Assembly: GCA_017554335.1 (NCBI GenBank)
Contig: JAFZIO010000071.1
Location: 1-64,000 of the forward strand
Direction of reading: 5' to 3'
Source of the DNA: Bacteroidales bacterium
Lineage (GTDB): Bacteria; Bacteroidota; Bacteroidia; Bacteroidales; UBA932
Length of the DNA: 64,000 bases
The translations under genes and the position numbers were made by a program. A model generated the notes under the pieces. It was not told the DNA's origin and did no database searches. It was given only the letters and a program-made list of their open reading frames with translations. Positions 25,310 to 35,600 of the stretch are shown here, in pieces (the first letter of the stretch is position 1; each line of letters begins with the position of its first letter).

Positions 25310-26170
25310 ATGAGACAATTAAAGATTACAAAGTCCATCACCAACCGCGAAAGCGCTTCTCTGGACAAATACCTTCAGGAAATAGGCCGTGAGGAGCTTG
25401 TGAGCCCGGAAGAGGAAGTTGAACTTGCCCAGCGTATACGCAAAGGCGACCAGGCCGCACTTGAGAAGCTGACACGCGCCAACCTGCGCTTTGTGGTTTC
25501 TGTGGCAAAGCAGTACCAGAACCAGGGCCTCAGCCTGCCCGACCTTATCAATGAGGGCAACCTCGGCCTCATCAAGGCTGCAGAAAAATTCGACGAAACC
25601 CGCGGATTCAAATTCATCTCCTATGCAGTTTGGTGGATTCGCCAGAGCATACTTCAGGCCCTTGCAGAGCAGAGCCGTATAGTACGTCTGCCCCTCAACC
25701 AGGTAGGTTCCCTGAACAAAATCAACAAGGCCCTCGGCAAATTTGAGCAGGAGAACGAGCGCCAGCCGTCAGCTGAAGAGCTTTCAGAGATGATAGACGT
25801 ACCCAAGGACAAAATAGCGGACACCCTCCGCGTTTCCGGCCGCCACGTCAGCGTAGACGATCCTTTCGTGGAAGGCGAAGACAATTCCCTGCTGGACATC
25901 CTGCCCAACGACGACTCCCCGAGCGCCGACAAGGGCCTTACCAACGAGTCCCTCAGCACGGAAATCGAGCGCTCCCTGCAGATCCTGACTCCCCGCGAGC
26001 GTGAAATCATCAAGAGTTTCTTCGGCATAGGTTGCCAGGAAATGACCCTGGAAGAGATTGGCGAGCGCCTCGACCTTACCCGTGAGCGCGTGCGTCAGAT
26101 AAAGGAGAAGGCAATCCGCAAGCTCAAGAAACCTTCAGCAAGCAAACTCCTCAAATCTTACCTCGGCTGA
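25310..26170 (+). CDS. rpoD: Primary RNA polymerase sigma factor (sigma-70, ABfr type)
   Basis: The housekeeping sigma factor, 286 aa, lacking region 1.1 as is usual in Bacteroidota. Region 1.2 is [20 protein letters not shown]; region 2 contains [20 protein letters not shown] and [15 protein letters not shown]; region 4 ends with [19 protein letters not shown], the helix-turn-helix contacting the -33 element. This factor should read the TTTG/TAnnTTTG promoters seen across the window. The start has a real Shine-Dalgarno-like AAAGGA 5 nt upstream, rare in this window. Its stop overlaps the argS start (TGATG). Confidence 0.97.
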   Translation: MRQLKITKSITNRESASLDKYLQEIGREELVSPEEEVELAQRIRKGDQAALEKLTRANLRFVVSVAKQYQNQGLSLPDLINEGNLGLIKAAEKFDETRGFKFISYAVWWIRQSILQALAEQSRIVRLPLNQVGSLNKINKALGKFEQENERQPSAEELSEMIDVPKDKIADTLRVSGRHVSVDDPFVEGEDNSLLDILPNDDSPSADKGLTNESLSTEIERSLQILTPREREIIKSFFGIGCQEMTLEEIGERLDLTRERVRQIKEKAIRKLKKPSASKLLKSYLG

Positions 26171-27900
26171 TGACTACGGAACAATTCATAGCGGGGAAGG
26201 CAGTAGAGGCAGTGAAGGCTCTATACGGAGCGGACTTCCCCCAGGAACAGATGCAGGTCGGCGTGACCCGCAAAGATTTCGAAGGCGACTATACACTGGT
26301 CGTCTTTCCGCTTCTCAGGACCTCCCGCCAGGCACCTGCCGTCACGGCGCAGGCAATAGGGGAGTGGCTCGCTGCCAACTGCCCGGAAATCAGCGGTTTC
26401 AATGCCGTACAGGGTTTCCTGAACCTCAGCCTTAGCAACATTTACTGGCGTGAGAACCTGCAGGAAATAACAGGCAATGCCAATTTTGGCCAGCTGCCTT
26501 CAACGGGACGCCGCGTGATGGTTGAATTCTCATCCCCCAACACCAACAAGCCCCTGCACCTCGGACACATACGCAACAACCTGCTGGGAGACAGCGTCTC
26601 CCGCCTCCTGAAGGCCGCCGGCGACGAGGTCATCAAGGCCACGCTGGTGAACGACCGCGGAGTGCATATCTGCAAATCCATGTACGCCTGGGAGAAGCTC
26701 TTCGACGGGGCAACCCCGGAGAGCACCGGCATCAAGGGCGACCACCTGGTAGGCGACTGCTACGTGGCCTACGCCAAGCTGGAGAAGGAGCATCCCGAGG
26801 TTATCGACGACGTGCATAAGATGCTGGTTCAGTGGGAGGAAGGCGACCCGCAGGTGCGCAAGCTCTGGGAAATGATGAACGGCTGGGTGTTCGACGGCTT
26901 CGAACAGACCTACAAGGCCCTCGGCATAACCTTCGACCGTACCTACTATGAGCACGACACCTACCTGCTGGGCAAGGAACTCGTGCAGAAGGGCCTCGAC
27001 ATGGGCGTCTTCGTAAAAGACCCGGACGGCTCCGTATGGTGCGACCTCACTGCCGACGGGCTCGACCGCAAGCTGCTGCTCCGTTCCGACGGCACCTCCG
27101 TATATATGACGCAGGACCTCGGCACCGCAGAGCGCCGCTTCGCCGAATATGAGCTCGACTCGCACATTTACGTTGTTGGCAACGAGCAGGACTACCACTT
27201 CAAGGTGCTGAAGCTAGTGCTCGCAAAGCTCGGCTTCGAGTGGGCGGACCAGATTTACCACCTGAGCTACGGCATGGTGGAGCTCCCCGAAGGCAAGATG
27301 AAGAGCCGCGAGGGTACGGTGGTCGACGCCGACGACCTCATAGAGAAGATGTACCAGGAGGCCAAAGCTACCAGCGAGGCTTCCGGCAAGCTTGACGGCA
27401 TACCCGAGGATGAAAAGGAACGCCTTTATCACATGATAGGCCTCGGAGCCCTTAAGTACTTCATACTCAAGGTGGATCCCAAGAAGACCATGCTCTTCGA
27501 CCCCAAGGAGTCCATCGACTTCAACGGCAATACCGGCCCCTTCATCCAGTACACCCACGCCCGCATCTGCAGCATATTGCGCAAGGCGGCCGAGGCCGGC
27601 ATGAAGGCGGAGGTGGCCGACGACGCAGTGCTGAGTCCCAAGGAGATACGTCTCGTAAAGCTGCTTGCCGCATACCCCCAGAAGGTGGCGGAGGCCGCTG
27701 CGGCATACTCCCCGGCTCTCATTGCCAACTACTCCTACGACCTGGCCAAGGAGTTCAACCAGTACTATCATGAGACGCAGATTCTCAAGGAGCCCGACAA
27801 AACGCTCCTCGGCATGCGCCTCGCGCTGATCGGGACTCTGGCCGCGACTCTCCGCACGGCCATGGGCGCACTCGGAATCGAACTTCCCGAAAGGATGTGA
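26170..27900 (+). CDS. argS: Arginyl-tRNA synthetase
   Basis: Class I aminoacyl-tRNA synthetase charging tRNA-Arg in the cytoplasm. It has an N-terminal Arg-tRNA recognition domain (about 1-95), then SSPNTNKPLHLGHIRNN with the HIGH motif as HLGH (130-133), a catalytic Rossmann core with TQDLGTAERRF, and KMKSREGTVV (about 376) in the KMSK position. The all-helical anticodon-binding DALR domain is C-terminal (TGPFIQYTHARICSILRKA onward). Its 576 aa is normal. It is coupled to rpoD upstream by a one-base overlap and to the radical-SAM gene downstream, so sigma factor, synthetase and radical-SAM enzyme form one transcription unit. Confidence 0.97.
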   Translation: MTTEQFIAGKAVEAVKALYGADFPQEQMQVGVTRKDFEGDYTLVVFPLLRTSRQAPAVTAQAIGEWLAANCPEISGFNAVQGFLNLSLSNIYWRENLQEITGNANFGQLPSTGRRVMVEFSSPNTNKPLHLGHIRNNLLGDSVSRLLKAAGDEVIKATLVNDRGVHICKSMYAWEKLFDGATPESTGIKGDHLVGDCYVAYAKLEKEHPEVIDDVHKMLVQWEEGDPQVRKLWEMMNGWVFDGFEQTYKALGITFDRTYYEHDTYLLGKELVQKGLDMGVFVKDPDGSVWCDLTADGLDRKLLLRSDGTSVYMTQDLGTAERRFAEYELDSHIYVVGNEQDYHFKVLKLVLAKLGFEWADQIYHLSYGMVELPEGKMKSREGTVVDADDLIEKMYQEAKATSEASGKLDGIPEDEKERLYHMIGLGALKYFILKVDPKKTMLFDPKESIDFNGNTGPFIQYTHARICSILRKAAEAGMKAEVADDAVLSPKEIRLVKLLAAYPQKVAEAAAAYSPALIANYSYDLAKEFNQYYHETQILKEPDKTLLGMRLALIGTLAATLRTAMGALGIELPERM

Positions 27901-29624
27901 GCCCGGAACAGGCATATATGTTCCCGACCTCCGTCAAGGAGGTGCAGGCACTCGGGTGGGACTACATCGACGTCATCTTCTTTACCGGAGACGCCTTTGT
28001 GGACCATCCGAGTTTCGGTACCGCTTGCATCAGCCGCTGGCTGCAGAAGCAGGGATACCGCGTTGCTGTGGTGCCCCAGCCCAACTGGCGCGACGATTTG
28101 CGGGACTTTCGCAAACTCGGCCGGCCGCGGCTCTATTTTGCCGTGAATGCCGGAGCCATGGACTCCATGGTCAACCATTACACCGCCGCCAAGCGCCTGA
28201 GGCACGACGACGCCTACACCCCCGAAGGCCGCTCCGGTGCCCGTCCGGACCGGGCCGTTACCGTCTACACAAAGATACTCAAGCAGTTATGGCCCGATGT
28301 ACCCGTAGTGATCGGAGGCGTTGAGGCCTCCCTCCGCCGCCTTACCCACTACGACTACTGGGACGACCGCCTCATGCCTTCCATCCTCGTCGACTCCGGC
28401 GCCGACTGGCTCTGCTACGGCATGGGCGAAAAGCCCATGCTGCAGCTCACCCGCGCCATCGATCGCGGCTGGTCGAACCGCCAGATCGAGCAATTACCGC
28501 AAATCGCTTTCTTCCGTTCCGGAAAGAACGGAGGAGCGGATCCGTTCGTACTTCATTCATACGAGGAGTGCTGCAAGGACAAGCGGGCGTTCGCGGAGAA
28601 CTTCCATCATATAGAGATATACGCCAACATGCTGCACCCGCCGGTGCTCATAGAACCCGTCGGCAACGGTTACGTGCAAGTCAATCCAACCTGTGAGCCC
28701 TCCACGACGGAAGAAATGGACTCCTTCTGGGACCTCCCGTTCACCAAACTCCCGCACCCCAGGTACAAAGGCAAACGCATCCCGGCGTACGACATGATCA
28801 AGGACAGCATCATCACGCACCGCGGATGCTTCGGCGGCTGCAACTTCTGCACAATCGCCGCCCACCAGGGCAAATTCATCCAAAGCCGCAGCGAAGAAAG
28901 CATACTCAAGGAGGTCCGCAAACTCGCCGCCATGCCGGAATTCCACGGCAATATCTCAGACGTAGGCGCACCGACGGCAAACATGTACGGCATGACAGGA
29001 ATGGACCCCAAAAGGTGCGAAATATGCCGCAGGAAATCCTGCCTCTATCCGGCCCCCTGCGTCAACCTCGACCGTTCCCACGAACGCCTCCTGCGCCTCT
29101 ACGAACGCATCGATTCCGTCAAGGGCGTACGCCATTCGTACATAGGCAGCGGCATACGCTACGACCTCTTCCTGGACGAAAAAGGTTTTGTAGACAAGAC
29201 CTCCTGCCCCTATCTGGAGACCGTAATGCTGAAGCACACCTCCGGACGAATGAAAGTGGCCCCGGAGCACACGTCAGACAAGGTGCTGAGCTATATGGCC
29301 AAGCCGTCGTTCCGCCTCTTCGAACGCTTGCGCAAGGAGTTCGACGGCATCAACCGCCGCAATGGCACGCACGTAGAGCTGGTGCCGTACTTCATCTCGT
29401 CTCACCCCGGCTGCACCCTCAGGGATATGCAAGAATTGGCACATCATCCGGCGCTTAAAGGCATATGGATGGACCAGGTGCAGGATTTCATGCCCACCCC
29501 GATGACCACTTCGAGTGTAATGTTCTACAGCGGCATAGACCCCCGCACCATGAAACCGGTGTTCGTGGAGCGCGATCCGATGCGCAAGAGACAGCAGAAG
29601 GAACAGTTCTTCCGCAAAAAATAG
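27897..29624 (+). CDS. YgiQ-family radical SAM protein
   Basis: A large radical-SAM protein whose substrate remains unknown in any species. The iron-sulfur cluster motif is RGCFGGCNFC with Cys311, Cys315 and Cys318 (CxxxCxxC). Before it, a B12-binding-like or YgiQ N-terminal domain carries DVIFFTGDAFVDHPSFG and VVIGGVEASLRRLTHYDYW, hallmarks of the family. After it, PEHTSDKVLSYM and YFISSHPGCTLRDM are conserved. The annotated start is GTG, overlapping the argS stop as GTGA; an ATG seven codons later (MFPTSVKEVQALGWD) matches typical YgiQ N termini and may be the true start. Confidence 0.9.
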   Translation: MSPEQAYMFPTSVKEVQALGWDYIDVIFFTGDAFVDHPSFGTACISRWLQKQGYRVAVVPQPNWRDDLRDFRKLGRPRLYFAVNAGAMDSMVNHYTAAKRLRHDDAYTPEGRSGARPDRAVTVYTKILKQLWPDVPVVIGGVEASLRRLTHYDYWDDRLMPSILVDSGADWLCYGMGEKPMLQLTRAIDRGWSNRQIEQLPQIAFFRSGKNGGADPFVLHSYEECCKDKRAFAENFHHIEIYANMLHPPVLIEPVGNGYVQVNPTCEPSTTEEMDSFWDLPFTKLPHPRYKGKRIPAYDMIKDSIITHRGCFGGCNFCTIAAHQGKFIQSRSEESILKEVRKLAAMPEFHGNISDVGAPTANMYGMTGMDPKRCEICRRKSCLYPAPCVNLDRSHERLLRLYERIDSVKGVRHSYIGSGIRYDLFLDEKGFVDKTSCPYLETVMLKHTSGRMKVAPEHTSDKVLSYMAKPSFRLFERLRKEFDGINRRNGTHVELVPYFISSHPGCTLRDMQELAHHPALKGIWMDQVQDFMPTPMTTSSVMFYSGIDPRTMKPVFVERDPMRKRQQKEQFFRKK

Positions 29625-30329
29625 TTACCTGGAAACTGAATACAGCTGCTCCGAGCACTCCTGGCGCCCGTTGGTAAAATACGTGTCGTGACGTATCATA
29701 CCGTAGTCCAGGGCATACCAGGTGTATGTAATCCGGTCCTTTTTATGCAGCGGGGCTTTCTCCAGTTTGTGCTCGCGAATGACTATGCAGTCAAATGTGC
29801 CGGCCGGAACGGTGATGGTTTCGTATCGCACAACCTTGCGGTCCCAGTAATCGATAGTCATCTTTATGCCGTTCCAGTCTACGGAACTGTGAATCTCTTC
29901 GAGGGAATCGCCGGGCTTGATCGTGGGAGCCATTCTTGAAGTGCCTCCGCTGGCCTGGAAATCAAAAGCGGAGAACATCTGCTTGGCAACTGTGGCTGCT
30001 GCATCTGAAATATTCACCTCAACCGTACCATCATTGTAAATAATGGCAGTGGAGTTGACCGTACCTTTAATCGGACTCTTCACCTTGTCGGAAACGACAG
30101 TGGTGGCGAATTTGACCTCCTTCACCCCGTCATCGCGTTTGCGAACGTCCTTAATGGATATGGTTTGCGTCCACCAATGCTTGTTGCCTTCGGGGTCATA
30201 GCGTTCACAGCGCAATTCAGTCCCTTTGGCAGTGCAGAAATAGCTCCTGACTGCACCGGCGTCGGGTCTTTCCGCCGGAAAGCTTGTCCACAGCAGCGAT
30301 GCCGTCAGTATAATATTGAAGATTATCAT
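29625..30329 (-). CDS. Secreted protein of unknown function (DUF3108-like)
   Basis: A 234-aa protein with a signal-like N terminus (IIFNIILTASLLWTSFPA). The body is beta-rich, with TVPAGTFDCIVIREHKLE and ITYTWYALDYGMIRHDTYF; this pattern resembles DUF3108 envelope proteins, which fold as a beta-barrel-like sheet in the periplasm. That match is from memory. It overlaps the transglutaminase gene by one base (TGATG), so it is the third gene of the tricorn-transglutaminase operon. It shows no catalytic motif that I recognise. Confidence 0.65.
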   Translation of the reverse strand: MIIFNIILTASLLWTSFPAERPDAGAVRSYFCTAKGTELRCERYDPEGNKHWWTQTISIKDVRKRDDGVKEVKFATTVVSDKVKSPIKGTVNSTAIIYNDGTVEVNISDAAATVAKQMFSAFDFQASGGTSRMAPTIKPGDSLEEIHSSVDWNGIKMTIDYWDRKVVRYETITVPAGTFDCIVIREHKLEKAPLHKKDRITYTWYALDYGMIRHDTYFTNGRQECSEQLYSVSR

Positions 30330-32632
30330 CAGTCTACAAGGATAATGTTGAAAATGGTATGCCGGGCGTAATAAATATTGCTGGCAAGGGACGGGTTATA
30401 ACCTTTGGAAATGTAGTAAACTTTGCCGCCTCCGTCGCATACGGCTACTACAGGTAGAGTAAGGCCTGGTTTCCCGATGGCGGAAAGGCTCTTCAGCAGA
30501 CTCTCCGGTGCTTCCTGCAAACGGAATATCAAATCTATACCTTCAATTCTGGCATTTCCGGTAACAATCAGAGGTGTAGAATAATACTTGTTTAAGTCTG
30601 CCGCTAAAGATTCAAGTTCCCGTATGGCGTGATTAGTAGGCTCCTCGGTGCGGCTTCCGAGAATTGCAATTATCATGGCACCACGGTGGGCAGCATCATC
30701 TGGAAGGCTGCTGATGTCTATATTGCCGATAACCGGCCTGGAAATATCCCTGTTCTGTAGAATCAGCGGCACGTAAGTGTCTTTTCCTGCTGGCAGGGGG
30801 AAGAACTCCTGCCGTACGAAAATGTACCCGCCGAATCGATTGCCTGAGGTCAGCACATAGTAACCCTCGTCCAGGCTGTAGGCCTTCTGTAAAGTGGCTC
30901 CTTCGTCGTACTCCATCAGCTGCGGGCCACCGTCCGTAAGGGCGCTGATGGTGAAATCCCGGTAATACTCGGCCGGCAGATCCCTGACTATCCGCAGGGT
31001 GCCCTGAGGAGCCGGCTGCGGCATGGCATCTTCCGAAAAGCGGACGTCCGACCAGACGTCTCCCGTACGATACTGCAGCTTGCCTGTAACCGGGTCGATG
31101 CGGGCGGGGAAGCCAAGGGTGCGGCAGAGGGCCACGCAGAAGATGTCCCGAGCCTTGGCGTCCGCAAGCCGCGAGCGCCAGACGGCGATTGGAGCGGTAC
31201 GCAGGCCCTGAGGGTTGCGCCCCTCCCGCAGGCGGATGTTGCTACGCACCCACTGTGTCACTTCGTCTGCGCTGCCGAGCTGCTCCACGATTCCGGATGC
31301 AATCACTTCGCTTCGGAAGGGGAGCAGCGGCTCGATTTCCACGCGGGGGTTGAGCACATAAGGATCCGTGCAGCCGTGTGCCCCTTCCAGTGCGTCTTCC
31401 AGCACCTCGCGGGAGACGTCCCCCCGGTCCTTGGCGGAGATGAGATCAAGCAGCCGCTGTCCTTCTGCTCCATGTGCGGCGAGAAAGTCGTCTGCGTCCG
31501 GATTGTTGTGGGGGTGCGAATTCCGAATGGCGTCTTCTTCGGCCAGCCGCAACTTGTTAGCTGCCTCCTGTTCCTGCGTGGCGCCCGTTGGAATCGGGTT
31601 TTCGTGCGGCGTCTCTATTATGAAATCGGCGCTGAAGCGCTCGCCGGCTTTATGGTCCAGAACCACATAGACGCTGTCAACGGAATAGTGGCCTACCTTT
31701 GCCTGGCCGTAGCCGAAACGGTCTCCCTTCCGGGCCCAGATATACATGTCTCCCAGGCCGGTTTCCAGAGATGCGATGCCGTCGCTGCCGGTAATATAGC
31801 GGGCGACGGTGAAAAACTCTGCGTAATTATAAATAGTAAAACCCACTTCGGCGTCTGCGGCGGGGCAGTCGTCTTCCAATACAGTAACGACTATGTCCTT
31901 TGTAGGAACGTAACCGCGGGTGACGTTAATCTCCGTAAAGCACGGGGTGCGCTGGATTACGCCCTCCGGCCCGTCATAATCGCCGTACACCTTGGTGTGT
32001 AGTAACATAGCCTGGGAAACCGGCCCGTTGAACCAGGCGTTGTCCAGGGTCGGAGCGGGCTCGCAAGCTCCCAGGAAATGCCATTTGCCGTCTACCCAGA
32101 CCTCTACCCAGGCATGGTTGTCGTCAGTGTGCGCCCATCGGGGCGTGTACACCTGGCGTGCCGGGATGCCTGCGGCACGAAGGGCGGCCACGGTCAGCAC
32201 CGACTCCTCCCCGCAACGGCCAACGCCGCGCCGGACGGTCGCTATAGGTGCACTGGTGCGGGCGTCAGCCGGTTCGTAGCTGGCCTGCTCGTGGCACCAG
32301 TGGTTGATTTCCAGAGCCGCCTCTGCCAGCCTTAGCCCCTGCACGCGGCGGCACAGGGTGTCGGCATACACGGTGCGGAAGTCGTCCAGGCTCTCGTTGT
32401 TCACCCTCAGCGGCAGCACGAAGTGGCGGAACTCCCTCTCAGGAATGTCCCACTGCATCCGATCCCTTACATCCAGCGTCTTGGCTACGTTAGCTTCCCA
32501 CCAGCTGCGCGAATGGTGCAGGCTGTCAGGAAGCGGCATGTATTCGTAAAGCCAGTCAGTATATTCCTTCACTTTGTTGCTGCATGAGCAGGCAAGGGTA
32601 AGGACGGCAAGTGCGAGGAGCAGACGTTTCAT
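30329..32632 (-). CDS. Transglutaminase-like lipoprotein
   Basis: A 767-aa surface or periplasmic lipoprotein; the lipobox is LTLAC (Cys15) with a second Cys at 17. A transglutaminase-like core at about 105-195 carries the nucleophile Cys140 in VGRCGEESV and His173 in DDNHAWVEVWVDGKW. The usual third-position Asp is replaced in the segment WHFLGACEP, a variant I associate with this Bacteroidota subfamily. The region 225-310 looks like an Ig/carboxypeptidase-regulatory-like sandwich, and the C-terminal about 130 residues resemble a thioredoxin-like fold without a CxxC. Enzymes with this fold include peptidases. It begins 9 nt after the tricorn-like gene. Confidence 0.82.
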   Translation of the reverse strand: MKRLLLALAVLTLACSCSNKVKEYTDWLYEYMPLPDSLHHSRSWWEANVAKTLDVRDRMQWDIPEREFRHFVLPLRVNNESLDDFRTVYADTLCRRVQGLRLAEAALEINHWCHEQASYEPADARTSAPIATVRRGVGRCGEESVLTVAALRAAGIPARQVYTPRWAHTDDNHAWVEVWVDGKWHFLGACEPAPTLDNAWFNGPVSQAMLLHTKVYGDYDGPEGVIQRTPCFTEINVTRGYVPTKDIVVTVLEDDCPAADAEVGFTIYNYAEFFTVARYITGSDGIASLETGLGDMYIWARKGDRFGYGQAKVGHYSVDSVYVVLDHKAGERFSADFIIETPHENPIPTGATQEQEAANKLRLAEEDAIRNSHPHNNPDADDFLAAHGAEGQRLLDLISAKDRGDVSREVLEDALEGAHGCTDPYVLNPRVEIEPLLPFRSEVIASGIVEQLGSADEVTQWVRSNIRLREGRNPQGLRTAPIAVWRSRLADAKARDIFCVALCRTLGFPARIDPVTGKLQYRTGDVWSDVRFSEDAMPQPAPQGTLRIVRDLPAEYYRDFTISALTDGGPQLMEYDEGATLQKAYSLDEGYYVLTSGNRFGGYIFVRQEFFPLPAGKDTYVPLILQNRDISRPVIGNIDISSLPDDAAHRGAMIIAILGSRTEEPTNHAIRELESLAADLNKYYSTPLIVTGNARIEGIDLIFRLQEAPESLLKSLSAIGKPGLTLPVVAVCDGGGKVYYISKGYNPSLASNIYYARHTIFNIILVD

Positions 32633-32641
32633 ATAACTAGT

Positions 32642-35600
32642 TTAAGGCAACTGAGGGAGCCCCAGGTCGTGGAAAGTGCGGTCTGCCGGAACAGGCGGCA
32701 GGGGAACGCGGTCTTTAAGCTGCTCCATTGCCACTTCCACGGCCTTGATGAGCTGCTGGTCTTCTCCGGCGTACTCTTTGACAGGGTCGTTGTCTATCAG
32801 GATATCCGGATCCACGCCGTGGTTCTCCACTATCCACTGGCCTGTCTTGCGGTCATAGTTTGTGAAGAAGGGGACGCGTACGTCGGTGCCGTCCATGTAA
32901 GGCAAGGAACCGGAGATTCCGACTATACCGCCCCAGGTGCGGGTGCCGACTACGGTGCCCAGGTTGTTGGCCTTGAAGCTCCAGGGGAAGAGGTCTCCGT
33001 CGGAAGCGGAGTACTTGTTGATCAACAGTACCTTAGGTCCGGTGTGCGCCCCGTCGGGTACGGTGCCGGTCATAGAAGACGTACGGCTCATGGTCATACG
33101 GTAGACCTCTCTCTTAAGACGTTCGATAATCATAGGGGAGACATTGCCGCCGCCGTTGGCACGGTCGTCGATTATAAGGGCCTCCTTGTCGAGCTGAGGG
33201 TAGTAGTAGCGGGCGAATTCGCTCAGGCCTTCGGGTCCCATGTCGGGAATGTAGATGTATCCCACCTTTCCTCCGGAGAGCTTGTCTACGGTGGCTATGT
33301 TCTTCTGCACCCACTCGTAGTGGTAGAGCGGATATTCGTCAGCTATGGGCTTGACTACCACCTTCTTGCCTTTTTCCTTGGGCTTGGAGGTGACGGTGAG
33401 CTCGGTGAGCACTCCGGCTTTGCCGACAAGCATGCTGTAGATGTTGGACGTGCCGCTAACAGGCACTCCGTCGATGGCGGTTATGTAGTCGCCGGCCTTC
33501 ACTCCTATGCCGGGTTCGGCAAGAGGGGAACGCAGTTTCTCGCTGTACGGTGCGCCCTCGAGTATGCGCTCAATCTTGAAGCATCCGCTCTTGTCACGGG
33601 AGAGTTCGGCTCCCAGCAGACCCATCTGGATGCGCTCCGGCTTGGGGTATTCGCCGGGATTCACGTAGGCGTGCCCGGAAGCGAGCTCGGATATCATTTC
33701 ACCTATGACATAGTTAAGGTCCAGGCGGGTTCGCACGTAAGGCAGGAGCACGGAGTACTTGTTCTTGATGGCCTTCCAGTTGCGTCCGTGCATGTTCTGC
33801 ACGTAGTAGCCGTCGCGGAAGGCACGCCATACTTCGTCGAAGATCTGCGGCCACTCCTGAGAGTAGTCGATAACGGCGACCACGTCGCTCATGTCTATCT
33901 TCTCGCCGTTCATCTTGGCCCCGAACTTGGCTGCGGCCCAGCCGCCCCTTTCGCGTATGAGGGCCATCTTGTCGCCGTTGCGGTAGAACACGTTACCCTT
34001 TGCGCACTCCTCGTCGGATCCGGTCGCAAGGTCGTATACCTTGGTGCCGCCGAAGTCGCCGTGCCATATTTTCTTTCCGTCGGAATAGAAGTTGCGGCCT
34101 CCGAAGGGCAGCTTGACGATGCGTGCGAAGATACCGTCAGGGTCGATCCTGACCTCCACCGGTTCCTTGGAGTCCTTGCCGTCGGCCTCCGGCTTACTGT
34201 CGTCCTTGGGAAGCAGCGGCGAGGGTGTGCCGGCCGCCAGCAGGGCCAGGTAGGCCGAGCCCATGTTGCCGAGGGTGAAGTTCCACTCGATGCGGCTGTA
34301 CTGCGGATTTATGTCGCGGTCGGAACTGAATATCAGGTACTTGCCGTCGGATGAGAATACCGGCGAGCTGCTGTTGTACCACCTTTCGGTGACGGGATAC
34401 TCCTTGCCGCTCTCCAGATTGTAGACGTACACAATATCCATCTCGTTCTTTGCAGGTCGGGTATAGGTAAGCCACTTGCTGTCGGGGGAGTAGGAGACGC
34501 CGCGGAATTCGGCTTCAGGGTTCTGCATAATCACCTTCTTGGCTCCGGAAGGCACACTGACCTGCACCAGACGGTTCTTGCGGTCGCTGTAGAGTATGGT
34601 CTTGCTGTCGGGGGCCCACTGCAGGCTGCGGATGTAGGTGTCGCTGCCGCTGGTGAGCTGCTGAGGCTCGCCGCCGGCGGCAACTTCAAACAGGTACACT
34701 TCGGTCTCTCCGGATCCGTCGCCTATCCAGGCTATGTACTTGCCGTCGGGGCTCCAGTCGGCGCTGCGGTCGTTGGACCCGGGTGTGCGGCTGATGTTGC
34801 GCGTAACTCCCTTGTTTACAGGGATGTCGAAGATCTCTCCGCGGGCGGAGGCGACCATCCTCGTGCCGTCGGGGGAAAGGGCTGCGGAAGAGATTGAGGA
34901 GCCTACGGCACGCCTTTCGGGGCGGGCCTGCGGGGCGTCGTAGTCAATGGTGACGGGCACCCTGTAGCAGCTGCGGTCCTTGGGGTTGAATGCATGAATA
35001 TAGCCACCCTTTTCGAACACTATGGTCTTGCCGTCGGTGCTGGGGAACTTGATGTCGTAGTCGGTAAAATCGGTTACTTTCTCCGTCGTGCCGGTCTTGG
35101 TGTTGTAGACGAAGAGGTTCATCGTCATGTCGCGGTCGGAGATGAAGAAGATTTCGTCGCCTATCCACATGGGGAAGATGTCCTGGGCGTCGTTGTTGGT
35201 GATATTGGTGACGCTCTTCCTGGCCGGATCCCATATCCAGATGTCGTCGGCCATGCCGCCGCGGTAGTACTTCCAGGTACGGAATTCACGCATCACGCGG
35301 TTGTACGCCAGCTTCTTGCCGTCGGGCGACCAGCAGCAGAAGCCCCCTTCCGGAAGGGGAATCTCGCTTGGCATGCCGCCCTGAGGCGATATGGTCCAGA
35401 GCTTGCCGGAGAAGCCGTCGCCTATGCGGTTGCGGTAGACTATCTGCTTGCCGTCGAGGCTCCATGCCATCACCATGTTGTTGGGGCCCATACGGTCGCC
35501 CATGTCGTCGCGGGCGTTGGTGGACGTGAAGGTGAGTCGGACCGGCTCGCCACCCTCTGCGGGCATAAGGTAGACTTCGCGGTTGCCGTCGTATTCGGCG

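Noticed and set aside
32669-34354. 561-codon open frame antisense to the tricorn-like gene
   Set aside because: It is explained by codon bias of the tricorn-like gene; no domain or membrane pattern is seen.
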